DNA from: Rubrivivax sp. A210
GTDB taxonomy: Bacteria > Pseudomonadota > Gammaproteobacteria > Burkholderiales > Burkholderiaceae_C
Length of the DNA stretch: 53,033 nucleotides
Direction: 5' to 3'
Assembly: GCF_904426505.1 (NCBI RefSeq)
Contig: NZ_CAJGBN010000016.1
Coordinates: 1 to 53,033 of the forward strand
Part shown: positions 8,358 through 16,192 of the stretch, piece by piece
How positions within the stretch are numbered: position 1 is the first letter of the stretch
How the letters are laid out: every line of letters begins with the position of its first letter
Position numbers and translations under genes: made by a program
The notes under the pieces: model-generated
Database searches by the model: none
Seen by the model: the letters and a program-made list of their open reading frames with translations, nothing else
What the model was told of the DNA's origin: nothing

Positions 8358-9095
8358 TCAGCTCATGTGCAGGCCACCGTTGCAGGCGATCTCGGCGCCG
8401 GTGGTGAAGCCGGAATCGGGGCCGGCCAGCCAGGCGCAGATGGAGCCGATTTCTTCCGGCGTGCCCAGGCGCTTGACCGGGATGGTGCCGACGATCTTCT
8501 CCAGCACCTCGGGCTTGATGGCGCGCACCATGTCGGTACCGATGTAGCCCGGGCTCACGGTGTTGACGGTCACGCCCTTGGAGGCCATTTCCTGGGCCAG
8601 GGCCATCGTGAAGCCGTGCATGCCGGCCTTGGCAGCCGAGTAGTTGGTCTGGCCGGCCTGGCCCTTGGCGCCGTTGACCGAGCTGATCTGGATGATGCGG
8701 CCCCAGCCCCGCTCCACCATGCCCGGCACCACCTGCTTGGTGACGTTGAACATGCTGTTGAGGTTGGTGTCGATGACGGCATGCCAGTCTTCCGGCGTCA
8801 TCTTCAGGAACATGCGGTCGCGCGTGATGCCGGCATTGTTGACCAGCACGTCGATGGGGCCGTGCTCCTCGCGCGCCTTGGTGAAGGCCTGCACGGTGGA
8901 TTCCCAGTCGGCGACGTTGCCCACCGAGACGTGGAATTCGTAGCCCAGGGCCTTCTGCTCGTCGATCCACTTGACGTGGTCACGGCTGGGGCCGCAGCCG
9001 GCGATGACCTTGAAGCCTTCCTTGTGCAGGCGCTGGCAGATGGCGGTACCGATGCCACCCATGCCACCGGTGACGTAGGCAATTTTCTGACTCAT
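8358..9095 (-). CDS. phaB: Acetoacetyl-CoA reductase PhaB (NADPH, SDR family)
   Basis: The 245-residue short-chain dehydrogenase reduces acetoacetyl-CoA to (R)-3-hydroxybutyryl-CoA, the monomer precursor for polyhydroxybutyrate. The glycine-rich cofactor motif TGGMGGIG (9-16), NNAG, the catalytic Ser in SSVNG and the YSAAK motif are all present. The sequence matches PhaB closely in length and in family-typical stretches (AGCGPSRDHVKWIDEQKALG, SPGYIGTDMV). A good ribosome site (AGGAGA, about 7 nt before the ATG) marks the start. It lies 91 bp downstream of phaC on the same strand and ends at a clear terminator. No beta-ketothiolase (phaA) gene is present between or near them. Confidence 0.96.
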   Translation of the reverse strand: MSQKIAYVTGGMGGIGTAICQRLHKEGFKVIAGCGPSRDHVKWIDEQKALGYEFHVSVGNVADWESTVQAFTKAREEHGPIDVLVNNAGITRDRMFLKMTPEDWHAVIDTNLNSMFNVTKQVVPGMVERGWGRIIQISSVNGAKGQAGQTNYSAAKAGMHGFTMALAQEMASKGVTVNTVSPGYIGTDMVRAIKPEVLEKIVGTIPVKRLGTPEEIGSICAWLAGPDSGFTTGAEIACNGGLHMS

Positions 9096-9186
9096 TTCTT
9101 GTCTCCTGGGTTGAATGAAAGTTGAAGCTTAACGCTCGACGGGCCGCGACGGATGCTGCCGCAGCCTGTCCTGACGGGCGTGGGTG

Positions 9187-10947
9187 TCAGACCTTGACCT
9201 TGACGTAGCGGCCGGGGGCCGCCTCGATGGGCTTGAACTTGGCGCTGCCGGGCACCTTGGGCGCGGCCACCTGCTTGCCGGCCAGCGGCGCCAGCCAGCC
9301 CGACCAGGCCGGCCACCAGCTGCCGGGGGCCTCGGTGGCGCCCTCGAACCAGGCCTCGGCGCTGGCCGGCAGCCGGTCGTTGGTCCAGTGGCTGCGCTTG
9401 CCCTTGGCGGGCGGGTTGATGACGCCGGCAATGTGGCCCGAGGCGCCGAGCACGAAGGTGCGCTTGCCCTTGAGCAGCGGCACCGAGCGGTAGGCCGCAG
9501 CCCAGGGCACGATGTGGTCCTCGCGCGAGGCGTAGATGAAGAACGGCGACTCGATGGCACCGAGGTCGACCGGCACGCCGCAGACCGTGAGCCGGCCCGG
9601 CACCTTGAGCTCGTTTTGCAGGTACATGTGGCGCAGGTACCAGCAATACATCGGGCCCGGCAGGTTGGTGGAATCGCCGTTCCAGTAGAGCAGGTCGAAG
9701 GGCGGCGGGGTCTCGCCCTTGAGATAGTTGCCGACGACGTAGTTCCAGACCAGGTCATTCGGGCGCAGGAAGCTGAAGGTGGCAGCCAGCTCCTTGCCCT
9801 TGAGCAGGCCGGGCCCGCCGGGCGCGTCGGGGCCGATGGTGAGCTCGCGCACCTGCACCATGGTCTCGTCGATGAAGATGTCGAGGATGCCGGTGTCCTC
9901 GAAATCGAGCAGCGTGGTCAGCAGCGTCACCGAGGCCGCCGGCTGGAACTCTCGTGCATCGGCCTTGCCGAGGCGTGCGCCGCGTGCCGCCAGCACCGCC
10001 AGCGCCGTGGACAGGATGGTGCCGCCGACGCAGAAGCCCAGCGTGTTGATGGTGTCCTGGCCGGTGATGGCCTGCACCGCGCGGATGGCGGCGATGGGGC
10101 CGTTCTCGATGTAGTCGTCCCAGGTCTTGCCGACCATGGAGTCATCCGGATTGCGCCAGCTCATCACGAAGGTGCGGTGGCCTTGCTCGACGGAGTAGCG
10201 GATGACCGAGTTCTCGGGCTGCAGGTCGAGGATGTAGTACTTGTTGATGCAGGGCGGCACGAACAGGAAGGGCCGCTCGTAGACCTTGGCGGTGAGCGGC
10301 TTGTATTCGAGGAGCTGGAAGAACTCGTTCTCGAACACCACGTGGCCTTCGGTGGTGGCGACGTTGCGGCCGACCTCGAACACGCTCTCGTCGGTCTGCG
10401 AGACATGGCCCTTCTTCAGGTCTTCGAGCAGGTGCTGCATGCCGGCGGCGATGCTCTCGCCTTTGGTGTCTATGGCCTTTTGCAGCGCCTCGGGGTTGAG
10501 GGCGAGGAAGTTGCTCGGGCTGGTGGCGTCTATCCACTGCTGCACCGTGAAGCGCACGCGTGCCTTGGTCTTGGCGTCGCCGTCGACGCTGTCGGCCATC
10601 TGCATCATGGTGCGCGCGTTCAGCAGGTAGAGCTCGGCGGCGATGGCGGTGGCCGGATTGGCCGCCCAGGCGCCGGCGGCGAAACGGCGATCGGCGATGG
10701 GGGCGGGCTTGGTCTTGGCCTCGCCCTCGGTCTGCAGGCGCTGCAGCGACTGGTTCCAGACGTCGGCCGCGCTCTTGAGATAGTCGTTCTGGATCTGGGC
10801 CAGCTGCGCCAGGGGCAGCTTGAGCCCCGAGACCGACTTCAGCGCATCGCCCACGGCGGAGCTGAAAGCCTGGGCCGTGTCGGGGGCGGTGTTAGGCGCA
10901 GTAGTGGCGGCGGCGGCTGGGGTTTTCGGGGTACGCTTGCTGACCAT
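9187..10947 (-). CDS. phaC: Class I poly(3-hydroxyalkanoate) synthase PhaC
   Basis: The 586-residue cytosolic enzyme polymerises (R)-3-hydroxyacyl-CoA into PHA on granule surfaces. It has the lipase-like box GFCVGGT with catalytic Cys306, the conserved MSWRNPDDSMVGKTWDDY segment, the FIYASREDHIVPW region holding the catalytic Asp, and GASGHIAGVINPP with the catalytic His. Length is normal for class I. The Ala/Thr/Pro-rich first 30 residues are variable in this family. An AGGAGA ribosome site precedes the ATG. phaB follows after 91 bp. A small membrane-protein gene diverges from its promoter region (10948-11097). Confidence 0.97.
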   Translation of the reverse strand: MVSKRTPKTPAAAATTAPNTAPDTAQAFSSAVGDALKSVSGLKLPLAQLAQIQNDYLKSAADVWNQSLQRLQTEGEAKTKPAPIADRRFAAGAWAANPATAIAAELYLLNARTMMQMADSVDGDAKTKARVRFTVQQWIDATSPSNFLALNPEALQKAIDTKGESIAAGMQHLLEDLKKGHVSQTDESVFEVGRNVATTEGHVVFENEFFQLLEYKPLTAKVYERPFLFVPPCINKYYILDLQPENSVIRYSVEQGHRTFVMSWRNPDDSMVGKTWDDYIENGPIAAIRAVQAITGQDTINTLGFCVGGTILSTALAVLAARGARLGKADAREFQPAASVTLLTTLLDFEDTGILDIFIDETMVQVRELTIGPDAPGGPGLLKGKELAATFSFLRPNDLVWNYVVGNYLKGETPPPFDLLYWNGDSTNLPGPMYCWYLRHMYLQNELKVPGRLTVCGVPVDLGAIESPFFIYASREDHIVPWAAAYRSVPLLKGKRTFVLGASGHIAGVINPPAKGKRSHWTNDRLPASAEAWFEGATEAPGSWWPAWSGWLAPLAGKQVAAPKVPGSAKFKPIEAAPGRYVKVKV

Positions 10948-11097
10948 CTTCTTGTCTCCTGTGCCTTGGCACGCTGGGGGCGCGCCGGGCGCGGTTCGAA
11001 ACCGCCAGCGCGCGTTGTAAGGTCGGCGCCTGACTTCGCGATGACTCGCACTCGGTCTTCGCGCTTCATTCTACGTACGCATGGACACCCTCACCGC

Positions 11098-11355
11098 ATG
11101 AGCATCGTCGCCATCGCCTGGATCTATGTGGTGCTGATGATGGCCGTGGTCGAAGCGCAATCGCCCCAGGGCAGCGTGCTCGGCGCGGTCTTCACCTTCC
11201 TGCTCTACGGTGTCCTGCCGCTGGCCATCGTGCTCTACATCATGGGCACGCCCACGCGCCGGCGCATGCGGCGCGCGGCCGAGCGTTCAGCCTCTCCAGA
11301 TGGCGGCGGCCAGGCGTCCGGTGGCGCCGTCGCGCCGGAACGAGAAGAAGGCTGA
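11098..11355 (+). CDS. Small two-helix membrane protein, unknown function
   Basis: The 85-residue product begins MSIVAIAWIYVVLMMAVVEA, a hydrophobic helix, followed by a second helix (VFTFLLYGVLPLAIVLYIMG) and a basic, then Gly/Ala-rich tail. This suggests an inner-membrane protein with a cytoplasmic tail. The start is chosen because the frame upstream is low-complexity and a hydrophobic segment begins right at this Met. It diverges from phaC, and its last 69 bp overlap the end of the convergent pgeF gene. I do not recognise a named family. Two intact transmembrane segments with short charged ends argue that it is real. Confidence 0.6.
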   Translation: MSIVAIAWIYVVLMMAVVEAQSPQGSVLGAVFTFLLYGVLPLAIVLYIMGTPTRRRMRRAAERSASPDGGGQASGGAVAPEREEG

Positions 11356-12054
11356 AGCCTCTTCCACCGTGCAGCGGCCTTCGCCGCTGACGGCCTCGAC
11401 CCCGGCAGCCTGCAGGCTTTCGCGCGCCAGCCCTGGCAGATCAGCCAGCCAGCGCGGCGAGTCATCGGGCCGCGAACGCGGCATGAAGCGCCGCCGATCC
11501 GGCGCCGCCGGATCGTCGCCAAAGGCCTGCAAGACCTCGGCGCCAACCTCGAACTGGCGCGGCCCTATGCAGGGCCCCAGCCAGGCCAGCAGGTCACCGG
11601 GCTGCAACCCGGCGCCCCGGCACAGCGCCGCCACCGTGGCCTCGAGCACGCCGCCGGCCAGGCCGCGCCAGCCGGCATGGGCCGCCGCCACCGCACGGCC
11701 ATCGCGCGCCGCCAACAGCACCGGCAGGCAATCGGCCACCTGCACCGTGCAGGCCAGGCCCGGCGTGGTGGTCCAGGCGGCGTCGGCCGGCGGCAGGTCT
11801 TGCGCCGCGCTGGCCGGCGTCAGTTCGAGGACGCGACAGCCGTGTACCTGCTGCAGCCAGACCGGCCGTGCGGCAATGGCAGCCGCGAAGCGGGCGCGGT
11901 TCTCGGCCACCGCGGCGGCATCATCGCCGCAATGCGCGCCCAGGTTGAGGCTGGCCCAGGGGCCGGCGCTGACGCCGCCCGCTCGCGTGCTCATGGCCGC
12001 GCCCACGCCGGGGGCCGCAAAGCCCGCGGGCCGCAACAAAGGCAGGCCGTTCAC
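11287..12054 (-). CDS. pgeF: PgeF/YfiH-family purine nucleoside phosphorylase (multicopper polyphenol oxidase/laccase domain)
   Basis: The 255-residue protein has the motifs of the YfiH/LACC1 fold: NLGAHCGDD, LQQVHG, the ADCLPVLLA cysteine, AAHAGWRGLAGG and GPCIGPRQFEVG, giving the His/His/Cys zinc or copper site. Members act on purine nucleosides; E. coli PgeF/YfiH is also linked to peptidoglycan fidelity. The start is a GTG that overlaps the stop of the upstream isomerase gene as GTGA, so the two are translationally coupled. The 3' end overlaps a convergent small membrane-protein gene by 69 bp. Confidence 0.93.
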   Translation of the reverse strand: MNGLPLLRPAGFAAPGVGAAMSTRAGGVSAGPWASLNLGAHCGDDAAAVAENRARFAAAIAARPVWLQQVHGCRVLELTPASAAQDLPPADAAWTTTPGLACTVQVADCLPVLLAARDGRAVAAAHAGWRGLAGGVLEATVAALCRGAGLQPGDLLAWLGPCIGPRQFEVGAEVLQAFGDDPAAPDRRRFMPRSRPDDSPRWLADLPGLARESLQAAGVEAVSGEGRCTVEEASAFFSFRRDGATGRLAAAIWRG

Positions 12055-12689
12055 TCGACGAAATCGGGGCAGTTCTCGGGCCGCGTGCGCTCGAATGCGT
12101 CCAGCTTCATGCAGGCCTCGAAGACGCGCATCACCTGCGGCACATGGTCGAGCCGGCAGTCATAGCGGCGCGCGTTGAATATCTGCGGCACCAGCAGGCA
12201 ATCGGCCAGCGTCGGCGCATCGCCGTGGCAGAAGGTGGAAGGCTGAGCTGCGAGCTGGCGTTCGATCACCTCCAGGCCGGTCTCGACCCAGTGGCGGTAC
12301 CAGCGGTTCTTCTCGTCGTCGCCGATCTTCAGCTCGCGCACCAGGTAGCGCAGCACGCGCAGGTTGTTGAGCGGGTGGATCTCGCAGGCGATGTCCAACG
12401 CCAGCGCGCGCACGCGGGCGCGCTCGGCGGCGTCACCCGGCAGCAGCGGCGGCTGGGGATGGGTCTCGTCGAGGTATTCGATGATGGCCACCGACTGCGT
12501 CAGCACGCGCTCGCCGTCGCGCAGAAGCGGCACCAGCCGCGCCGCCGAGACGGCGGCATAGGACTCGGTGAAATGCTCGTTTTTGGTCAGATGCACCGGC
12601 TTGTAGTCGTAGGGCAGGCCCTTGAGCGCCAACGCGATGCGCACGCGGTAGGAGGCCGACGAGCGGCAGAAGTTGTACAGCTCCATCAT
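12051..12689 (-). CDS. maiA: Zeta-class GST: maleylacetoacetate (or maleylpyruvate) isomerase
   Basis: The 212-residue glutathione S-transferase isomerises a cis maleyl-acid intermediate to its fumaryl form in homogentisate (MaiA) or gentisate (NagL-type) breakdown. The zeta-class signature near the N-terminus is present as SSASYRVRIALALKG. The usual second Ser-Cys is Ala here, while the catalytic first Ser is kept. QSVAIIEYLDE for glutathione binding and the C-terminal helix DAPTLADCLLVPQIFNARR are typical. It lies 14 bp after a fumarylpyruvate-hydrolase-like gene, and that pairing fits the gentisate route slightly better. No ring-cleaving dioxygenase is in the window, so the pathway remains open. 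Confidence 0.9.
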   Translation of the reverse strand: MMELYNFCRSSASYRVRIALALKGLPYDYKPVHLTKNEHFTESYAAVSAARLVPLLRDGERVLTQSVAIIEYLDETHPQPPLLPGDAAERARVRALALDIACEIHPLNNLRVLRYLVRELKIGDDEKNRWYRHWVETGLEVIERQLAAQPSTFCHGDAPTLADCLLVPQIFNARRYDCRLDHVPQVMRVFEACMKLDAFERTRPENCPDFVE

Positions 12690-12703
12690 GGCCGGCCCCC
12701 TGC

Positions 12704-13399
12704 CTAGCGCACGGCCACGCTCAGCGTGCCCAGGCCGGCAATCGCGCCCAGCATCACGTCGCCCCGCTGCACCGCGCCCACGCCGGCCGGCGTGCCGGTG
12801 TAGATCAGGTCGCCGGGCTGCAGCTTCCAGGCGGCGCTGATGGCGGCGATGGTCTCGCTGACATTCCAGATCAGATCCTTCAGGTCACCGCGCTGGCGCG
12901 GCTGGCCGTTGACGGCCAGGCTGATCTCGCCGCTCGCCAGCTCGCCGGTCTGGGCAATGGGCCGGATGGGGCCTATGGGCGCGCTCTGGTCGTAGCCCTT
13001 GGCGATGCACCAGGGCCGGCCCTGCTTCTTGGCCTGGGCCTGCAAATCGCGCCGCGTCATGTCCAGGCCAACTGCATAGCCCCAGATGTGCGAGGCCGCA
13101 TCGGCCACCGCGATGTCGCTGCCGCCGCGGCCAATGGCCACGACCAGCTCGATCTCGTGGTGCAGGTCGGCAGTGAGCGAGGGGTAGGCGATGGTGCCGG
13201 TCTCGCCATCGGCCACGCTCACCACCGCGTCGGCCGGCTTCATGAAGAAGAAAGGCGGCTCGCGGCCGCTGAAGCCCATCTCGACCGCGTGCTCGGCGTA
13301 GTTGCGGCCGACGCAATAGATGCGGTGCACCGGGAACTCGCCGCCACCGCCGGCCACCGGCACGCTGACGACCGCGGGGGGAGTGAAGACATGGCTCAT
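12704..13399 (-). CDS. Fumarylacetoacetate hydrolase family protein, probable fumarylpyruvate hydrolase
   Basis: The 231-residue protein has the FAH C-terminal fold: RIYCVGRNYAEHA, a metal-binding pair in the DLHHEIELVVAIG region, GYAVGLDMTRRDLQ, the lysine in AKGYDQSAPIGP, and the closing GDLIYTGTPAGVG. Short proteins of this type hydrolyse fumarylpyruvate or related acylpyruvates to fumarate and pyruvate. The start MSHVFTPP is chosen over an upstream in-frame Met because AGGA lies about 9 nt before it and the preceding 19 codons look non-coding. It is the first gene of an operon with the isomerase and pgeF. Confidence 0.9.
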   Translation of the reverse strand: MSHVFTPPAVVSVPVAGGGGEFPVHRIYCVGRNYAEHAVEMGFSGREPPFFFMKPADAVVSVADGETGTIAYPSLTADLHHEIELVVAIGRGGSDIAVADAASHIWGYAVGLDMTRRDLQAQAKKQGRPWCIAKGYDQSAPIGPIRPIAQTGELASGEISLAVNGQPRQRGDLKDLIWNVSETIAAISAAWKLQPGDLIYTGTPAGVGAVQRGDVMLGAIAGLGTLSVAVR

Positions 13400-13477
13400 G
13401 GGCTGATTTCCTGGCGTCCGACACGGGGTGCGGAGATGATGCCACGCTGATGGCACGCCGCTGCCATGGCCTCGCCT

Positions 13478-13483
13478 TACACT
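13478..13483 (+). promoter_or_regulatory. Candidate -10 element of the Nudix gene (near-leaderless start)
   Basis: TACACT is followed by 8 nt (gcgccccg) and then the ATG at 13492. A transcript started at the usual distance would begin within 1-3 nt of the start codon. No Shine-Dalgarno sequence precedes the ATG. No convincing -35 is seen. Confidence 0.4.
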
Positions 13484-13491
13484 GCGCCCCG

Positions 13492-14040
13492 ATGTCCATC
13501 CCCCGCCGCATCAGGCACTGCCGGGTCTGCGGCACCCCGGTCGACTACCGCGTGCCGCCCGACGACAACCGCGAGCGCGCCCTCTGCCCGGCCTGCGGCG
13601 AGATCCATTACGAGAACCCGATCAATGTGGTCGGCACGCTGCCGGTGTGGGGCGAGCAGGTGCTGCTGTGCCGCCGCGCCATCGAGCCGCGCTACGGCTT
13701 CTGGACGCTGCCGGCGGGCTTTCTCGAGCTTGGCGAGACCAGCGCCGACGGCGCCTTGCGCGAGACCGACGAGGAAGCCGGCGCCCGGGTCGAGCTGGAG
13801 GGTCTCTACACCGTGATCGACGTCGTGCGTGCCGGCCAGATCCACCTCTTCTACCGCGCCCGCATGCGAGACACCACGCTGGCGCCGGGGCCCGAGACGT
13901 TGGAGGCCCGGCTCTTCCGCGAGGACGAGATCCCCTGGGACGAGATCGCCTTCCGCACCGTCAGGCAGACGCTGGAACACTTCTTCGCCGACCGCCAGCG
14001 CGGCGAAGGCTACCCCCTGCACGAGGGCGCCATCGCCTGA
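13492..14040 (+). CDS. Nudix hydrolase with N-terminal zinc ribbon
   Basis: The 182-residue protein begins with a four-Cys zinc ribbon (C10, C13, C32, C35). A complete Nudix box follows, G76-x5-E82-x7-R90-E91-x2-E94-E95-x-G97. It should hydrolyse a nucleoside diphosphate derivative (ADP-ribose, NADH or similar) with Mg2+ bound by the box glutamates. The downstream segment contains DEIPWDEIAFRTVRQTLEHFF, typical of ADP-ribose/NADH pyrophosphatase-like members. It is divergent from the FAH gene, and its stop is 3 bp from the end of the convergent LapD-like gene. Confidence 0.92.
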   Translation: MSIPRRIRHCRVCGTPVDYRVPPDDNRERALCPACGEIHYENPINVVGTLPVWGEQVLLCRRAIEPRYGFWTLPAGFLELGETSADGALRETDEEAGARVELEGLYTVIDVVRAGQIHLFYRARMRDTTLAPGPETLEARLFREDEIPWDEIAFRTVRQTLEHFFADRQRGEGYPLHEGAIA

Positions 14041-14043
14041 TCG

Positions 14044-15930
14044 TCAGGCCAGGGCCGGCCCGGTAGCGCCGTCGAATCCCAGCTCCCACAGCAGCGCCAG
14101 ATCGCCGGCGTCGGCAATGCCCTCGGCCAACGCGGTAAGGCCCATGCCGTGGATCAGCGACACCAGGCCCTGGGCGTAGGCGCGCACCGCCTCGTCGCTG
14201 GCCACGCCGCGCAGATGCCGCGCGTCGACCTTGACGTAGTCGATGCCCACCTCCTGCAGCCGCGGCAAATCCTCGGGTGTGGCGCCGGCGTGTTCGACGC
14301 CGATGCGCACGCCCAGGCGGCGCCAGACGGCCAGCGTGTCGGCCACCGCCAGCCAGTCGGCCGGGCGGGCGCCCTCGCCCCATTCAATGGACAGCAGGGC
14401 GGCGGCGCGCGCCGCGTTGGACAACCGTGCGTGTACCGCGGACGCAAAGCCCGGCTCGGCCAGCGAGGGCAGCCACAGGTGTACGGCGCGCGGTTGCTGG
14501 TCGGCGGCAATGGCCTCCAGCGCCAGCGCCAGCGCGGCCAGGTCGACCTGGGGCATCAGGCGCGTGCGCCGCGCCAGCGCCAGCCAGCGGCTCGCGGCTT
14601 CAAAGGGACCGTCGTCGCGCAACTGCACGCGCAGCGGGCATTCCAGGTGGATGAGGCCGCCGTGGCGATCTTTCACCTGGAAGGCAGCCAGGCGCACGCG
14701 GTCATGGGCCAGCGCGCTGGCGATCTGCTCGTGCCAGGCGTGGGCGCCGGCGGGGTCGGCGGCGGAATCGCCGAGTTGCTCGACGGCGCAGCCGCGGCCC
14801 GATTCGGCATGGGCCAGGGCGGCATCGGCCGCCGCCAGCGCCGCGCCGCTGGTGATGCCGATGAGGCCATCGACGCCGCCCACCGCCACTTCGGCGCTGC
14901 CGGCGTGCAGCGCGGGCGCAGCGGCGAGGGCGTTGAACAGCGATTCGGCGGTCTCGTCGGCGACGCCGGGCACCGGCAGGCAAAGCGCGAAATCGCTGCC
15001 GTTCAGCCGCCCGGCAAAGGTGCCCGGCACGCGCTCGACATAGGTCAGCAGCAGGCTGGCGATGGCGCCGAGCAGGCGGTCGGTGTTGTCATGGCCCAGG
15101 CGCTGATTGAGAGATTCCAGGCGCAGCACGCGCACCAGGATAAGGGCGCCGCCGGGCCCGCCCGGGCCGGCCAGCTGGTCATCCAGACGGCCCAGGAACT
15201 GCGGACGCTGCGGCAGGCCGGTGACGAGGTCGAACTGGGCCTGCTGCTGCAGCACCGCCAGCTGCGTGGCCTGGGTCGTGAAGACCATGCGCAGGCGCCG
15301 CACGGTGGCGTTCATGCTGCGCGTGAGATCGCGCAGCTCGGGCAGCGCGGGCTCGTCGGCCTCGATGAAGCGACCCTGCTCCAGCGCCTGCGCCTGCGCC
15401 ACCGTGGCCAGCAGCGGGCGCTGCCACAGGCGCAGCACCAGCGCGCAGGCAATGGCGGCGGCCAGCGCCAGCAGGCTGAGCAGGCCGACGGTGTGGGTGG
15501 CGGCCTCCCACAGCGCATCATGGGCCCAGGCGGTCTGGGCCTCGGCCCGCAGCGTGCCGATGTCGCGCCCGCCATCGCCCACCAGGGCGCGGCCGGGCTC
15601 GGCGATCAGCGGCAACGCCGCCACAAACCAGGCCGGCGCCCGCCCGGCCCGCGGCGGCTGTTCCAGCGCGATGAGGTGGCGGCCGTCCTCGCGTGCCAGC
15701 ACCAGGCGGTGGTAGTGGCCGAGGTCAAATTGCGAAGCGGCCAGCAACTGCATCGCCGCCAGATCGCCCTGCTGCTGCGACAACACCTGGGCCAGCGCGG
15801 CGGCGGCCTCGCGGTTGCGCTGATCCAGCTGGCCCTGCAGCGCCGTGCGCACGCTCAGGCTGTGCAGCACCAGGCCGCCGCCCAGCGCCAGCAGCAACAG
15901 GGCGGCAATCAGCAGCGCGATGCGGCGCAT
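14044..15930 (-). CDS. LapD-like transmembrane c-di-GMP receptor (LapD/MoxY periplasmic domain, HAMP, degenerate GGDEF and EAL)
   Basis: The 628-residue protein has an N-terminal membrane helix (MRRIALLIAALLLLALGGGL), a periplasmic domain of about 120 residues with a LapD/MoxY-like pattern, a second helix (about 145-170) and a HAMP-like stretch. A GGDEF-fold domain follows whose signature is LNGSDF instead of GGDEF, and then an EAL-fold domain. In the EAL domain the motif is ECPLR, the DDFG segment is EHAG and the AEGVE segment is AEGIA. Catalytic residues are therefore lost, which is the hallmark of c-di-GMP receptors such as LapD. LapD controls periplasmic cleavage of large surface adhesins by LapG; no LapG-like gene is in the window, but a giant repeat protein lies about 12 kb away. 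The start is at the membrane helix; the longer open frame upstream is not protein-like. Confidence 0.82.
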   Translation of the reverse strand: MRRIALLIAALLLLALGGGLVLHSLSVRTALQGQLDQRNREAAAALAQVLSQQQGDLAAMQLLAASQFDLGHYHRLVLAREDGRHLIALEQPPRAGRAPAWFVAALPLIAEPGRALVGDGGRDIGTLRAEAQTAWAHDALWEAATHTVGLLSLLALAAAIACALVLRLWQRPLLATVAQAQALEQGRFIEADEPALPELRDLTRSMNATVRRLRMVFTTQATQLAVLQQQAQFDLVTGLPQRPQFLGRLDDQLAGPGGPGGALILVRVLRLESLNQRLGHDNTDRLLGAIASLLLTYVERVPGTFAGRLNGSDFALCLPVPGVADETAESLFNALAAAPALHAGSAEVAVGGVDGLIGITSGAALAAADAALAHAESGRGCAVEQLGDSAADPAGAHAWHEQIASALAHDRVRLAAFQVKDRHGGLIHLECPLRVQLRDDGPFEAASRWLALARRTRLMPQVDLAALALALEAIAADQQPRAVHLWLPSLAEPGFASAVHARLSNAARAAALLSIEWGEGARPADWLAVADTLAVWRRLGVRIGVEHAGATPEDLPRLQEVGIDYVKVDARHLRGVASDEAVRAYAQGLVSLIHGMGLTALAEGIADAGDLALLWELGFDGATGPALA

Positions 15931-16192
15931 CAGCGTCAAGGCGCGCTCCGGCCTGCGGGACTGTGCGGCATCAAAGGAATTCTTCCTTGCGGGTCCGGCC
16001 TGGTGCCCGCCACCCATGCGACGGGCGCACCGTCCCTCCCCTTGCACAGACCCGCGGCATCGCGATTGGATACCGGCACCCGGCCCATGGCCCGGGCACC
16101 GCCTGCGCCCCGGCCCTCGCGCACCCAGCGCGCCCGCCCATGCTCACACGGAAGCCCGCCCGGTGGCGGGTCGCTTGTGGGGAGTGGCCGGC

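Noticed and set aside
5776..8970. 1064-codon minus-strand frame across GH3 and phaB
   Set aside because: It runs antisense to GH3 and out of frame with phaB. Composition (Gln/His/Gly/Arg) is typical of mirror frames, with no domain pattern.
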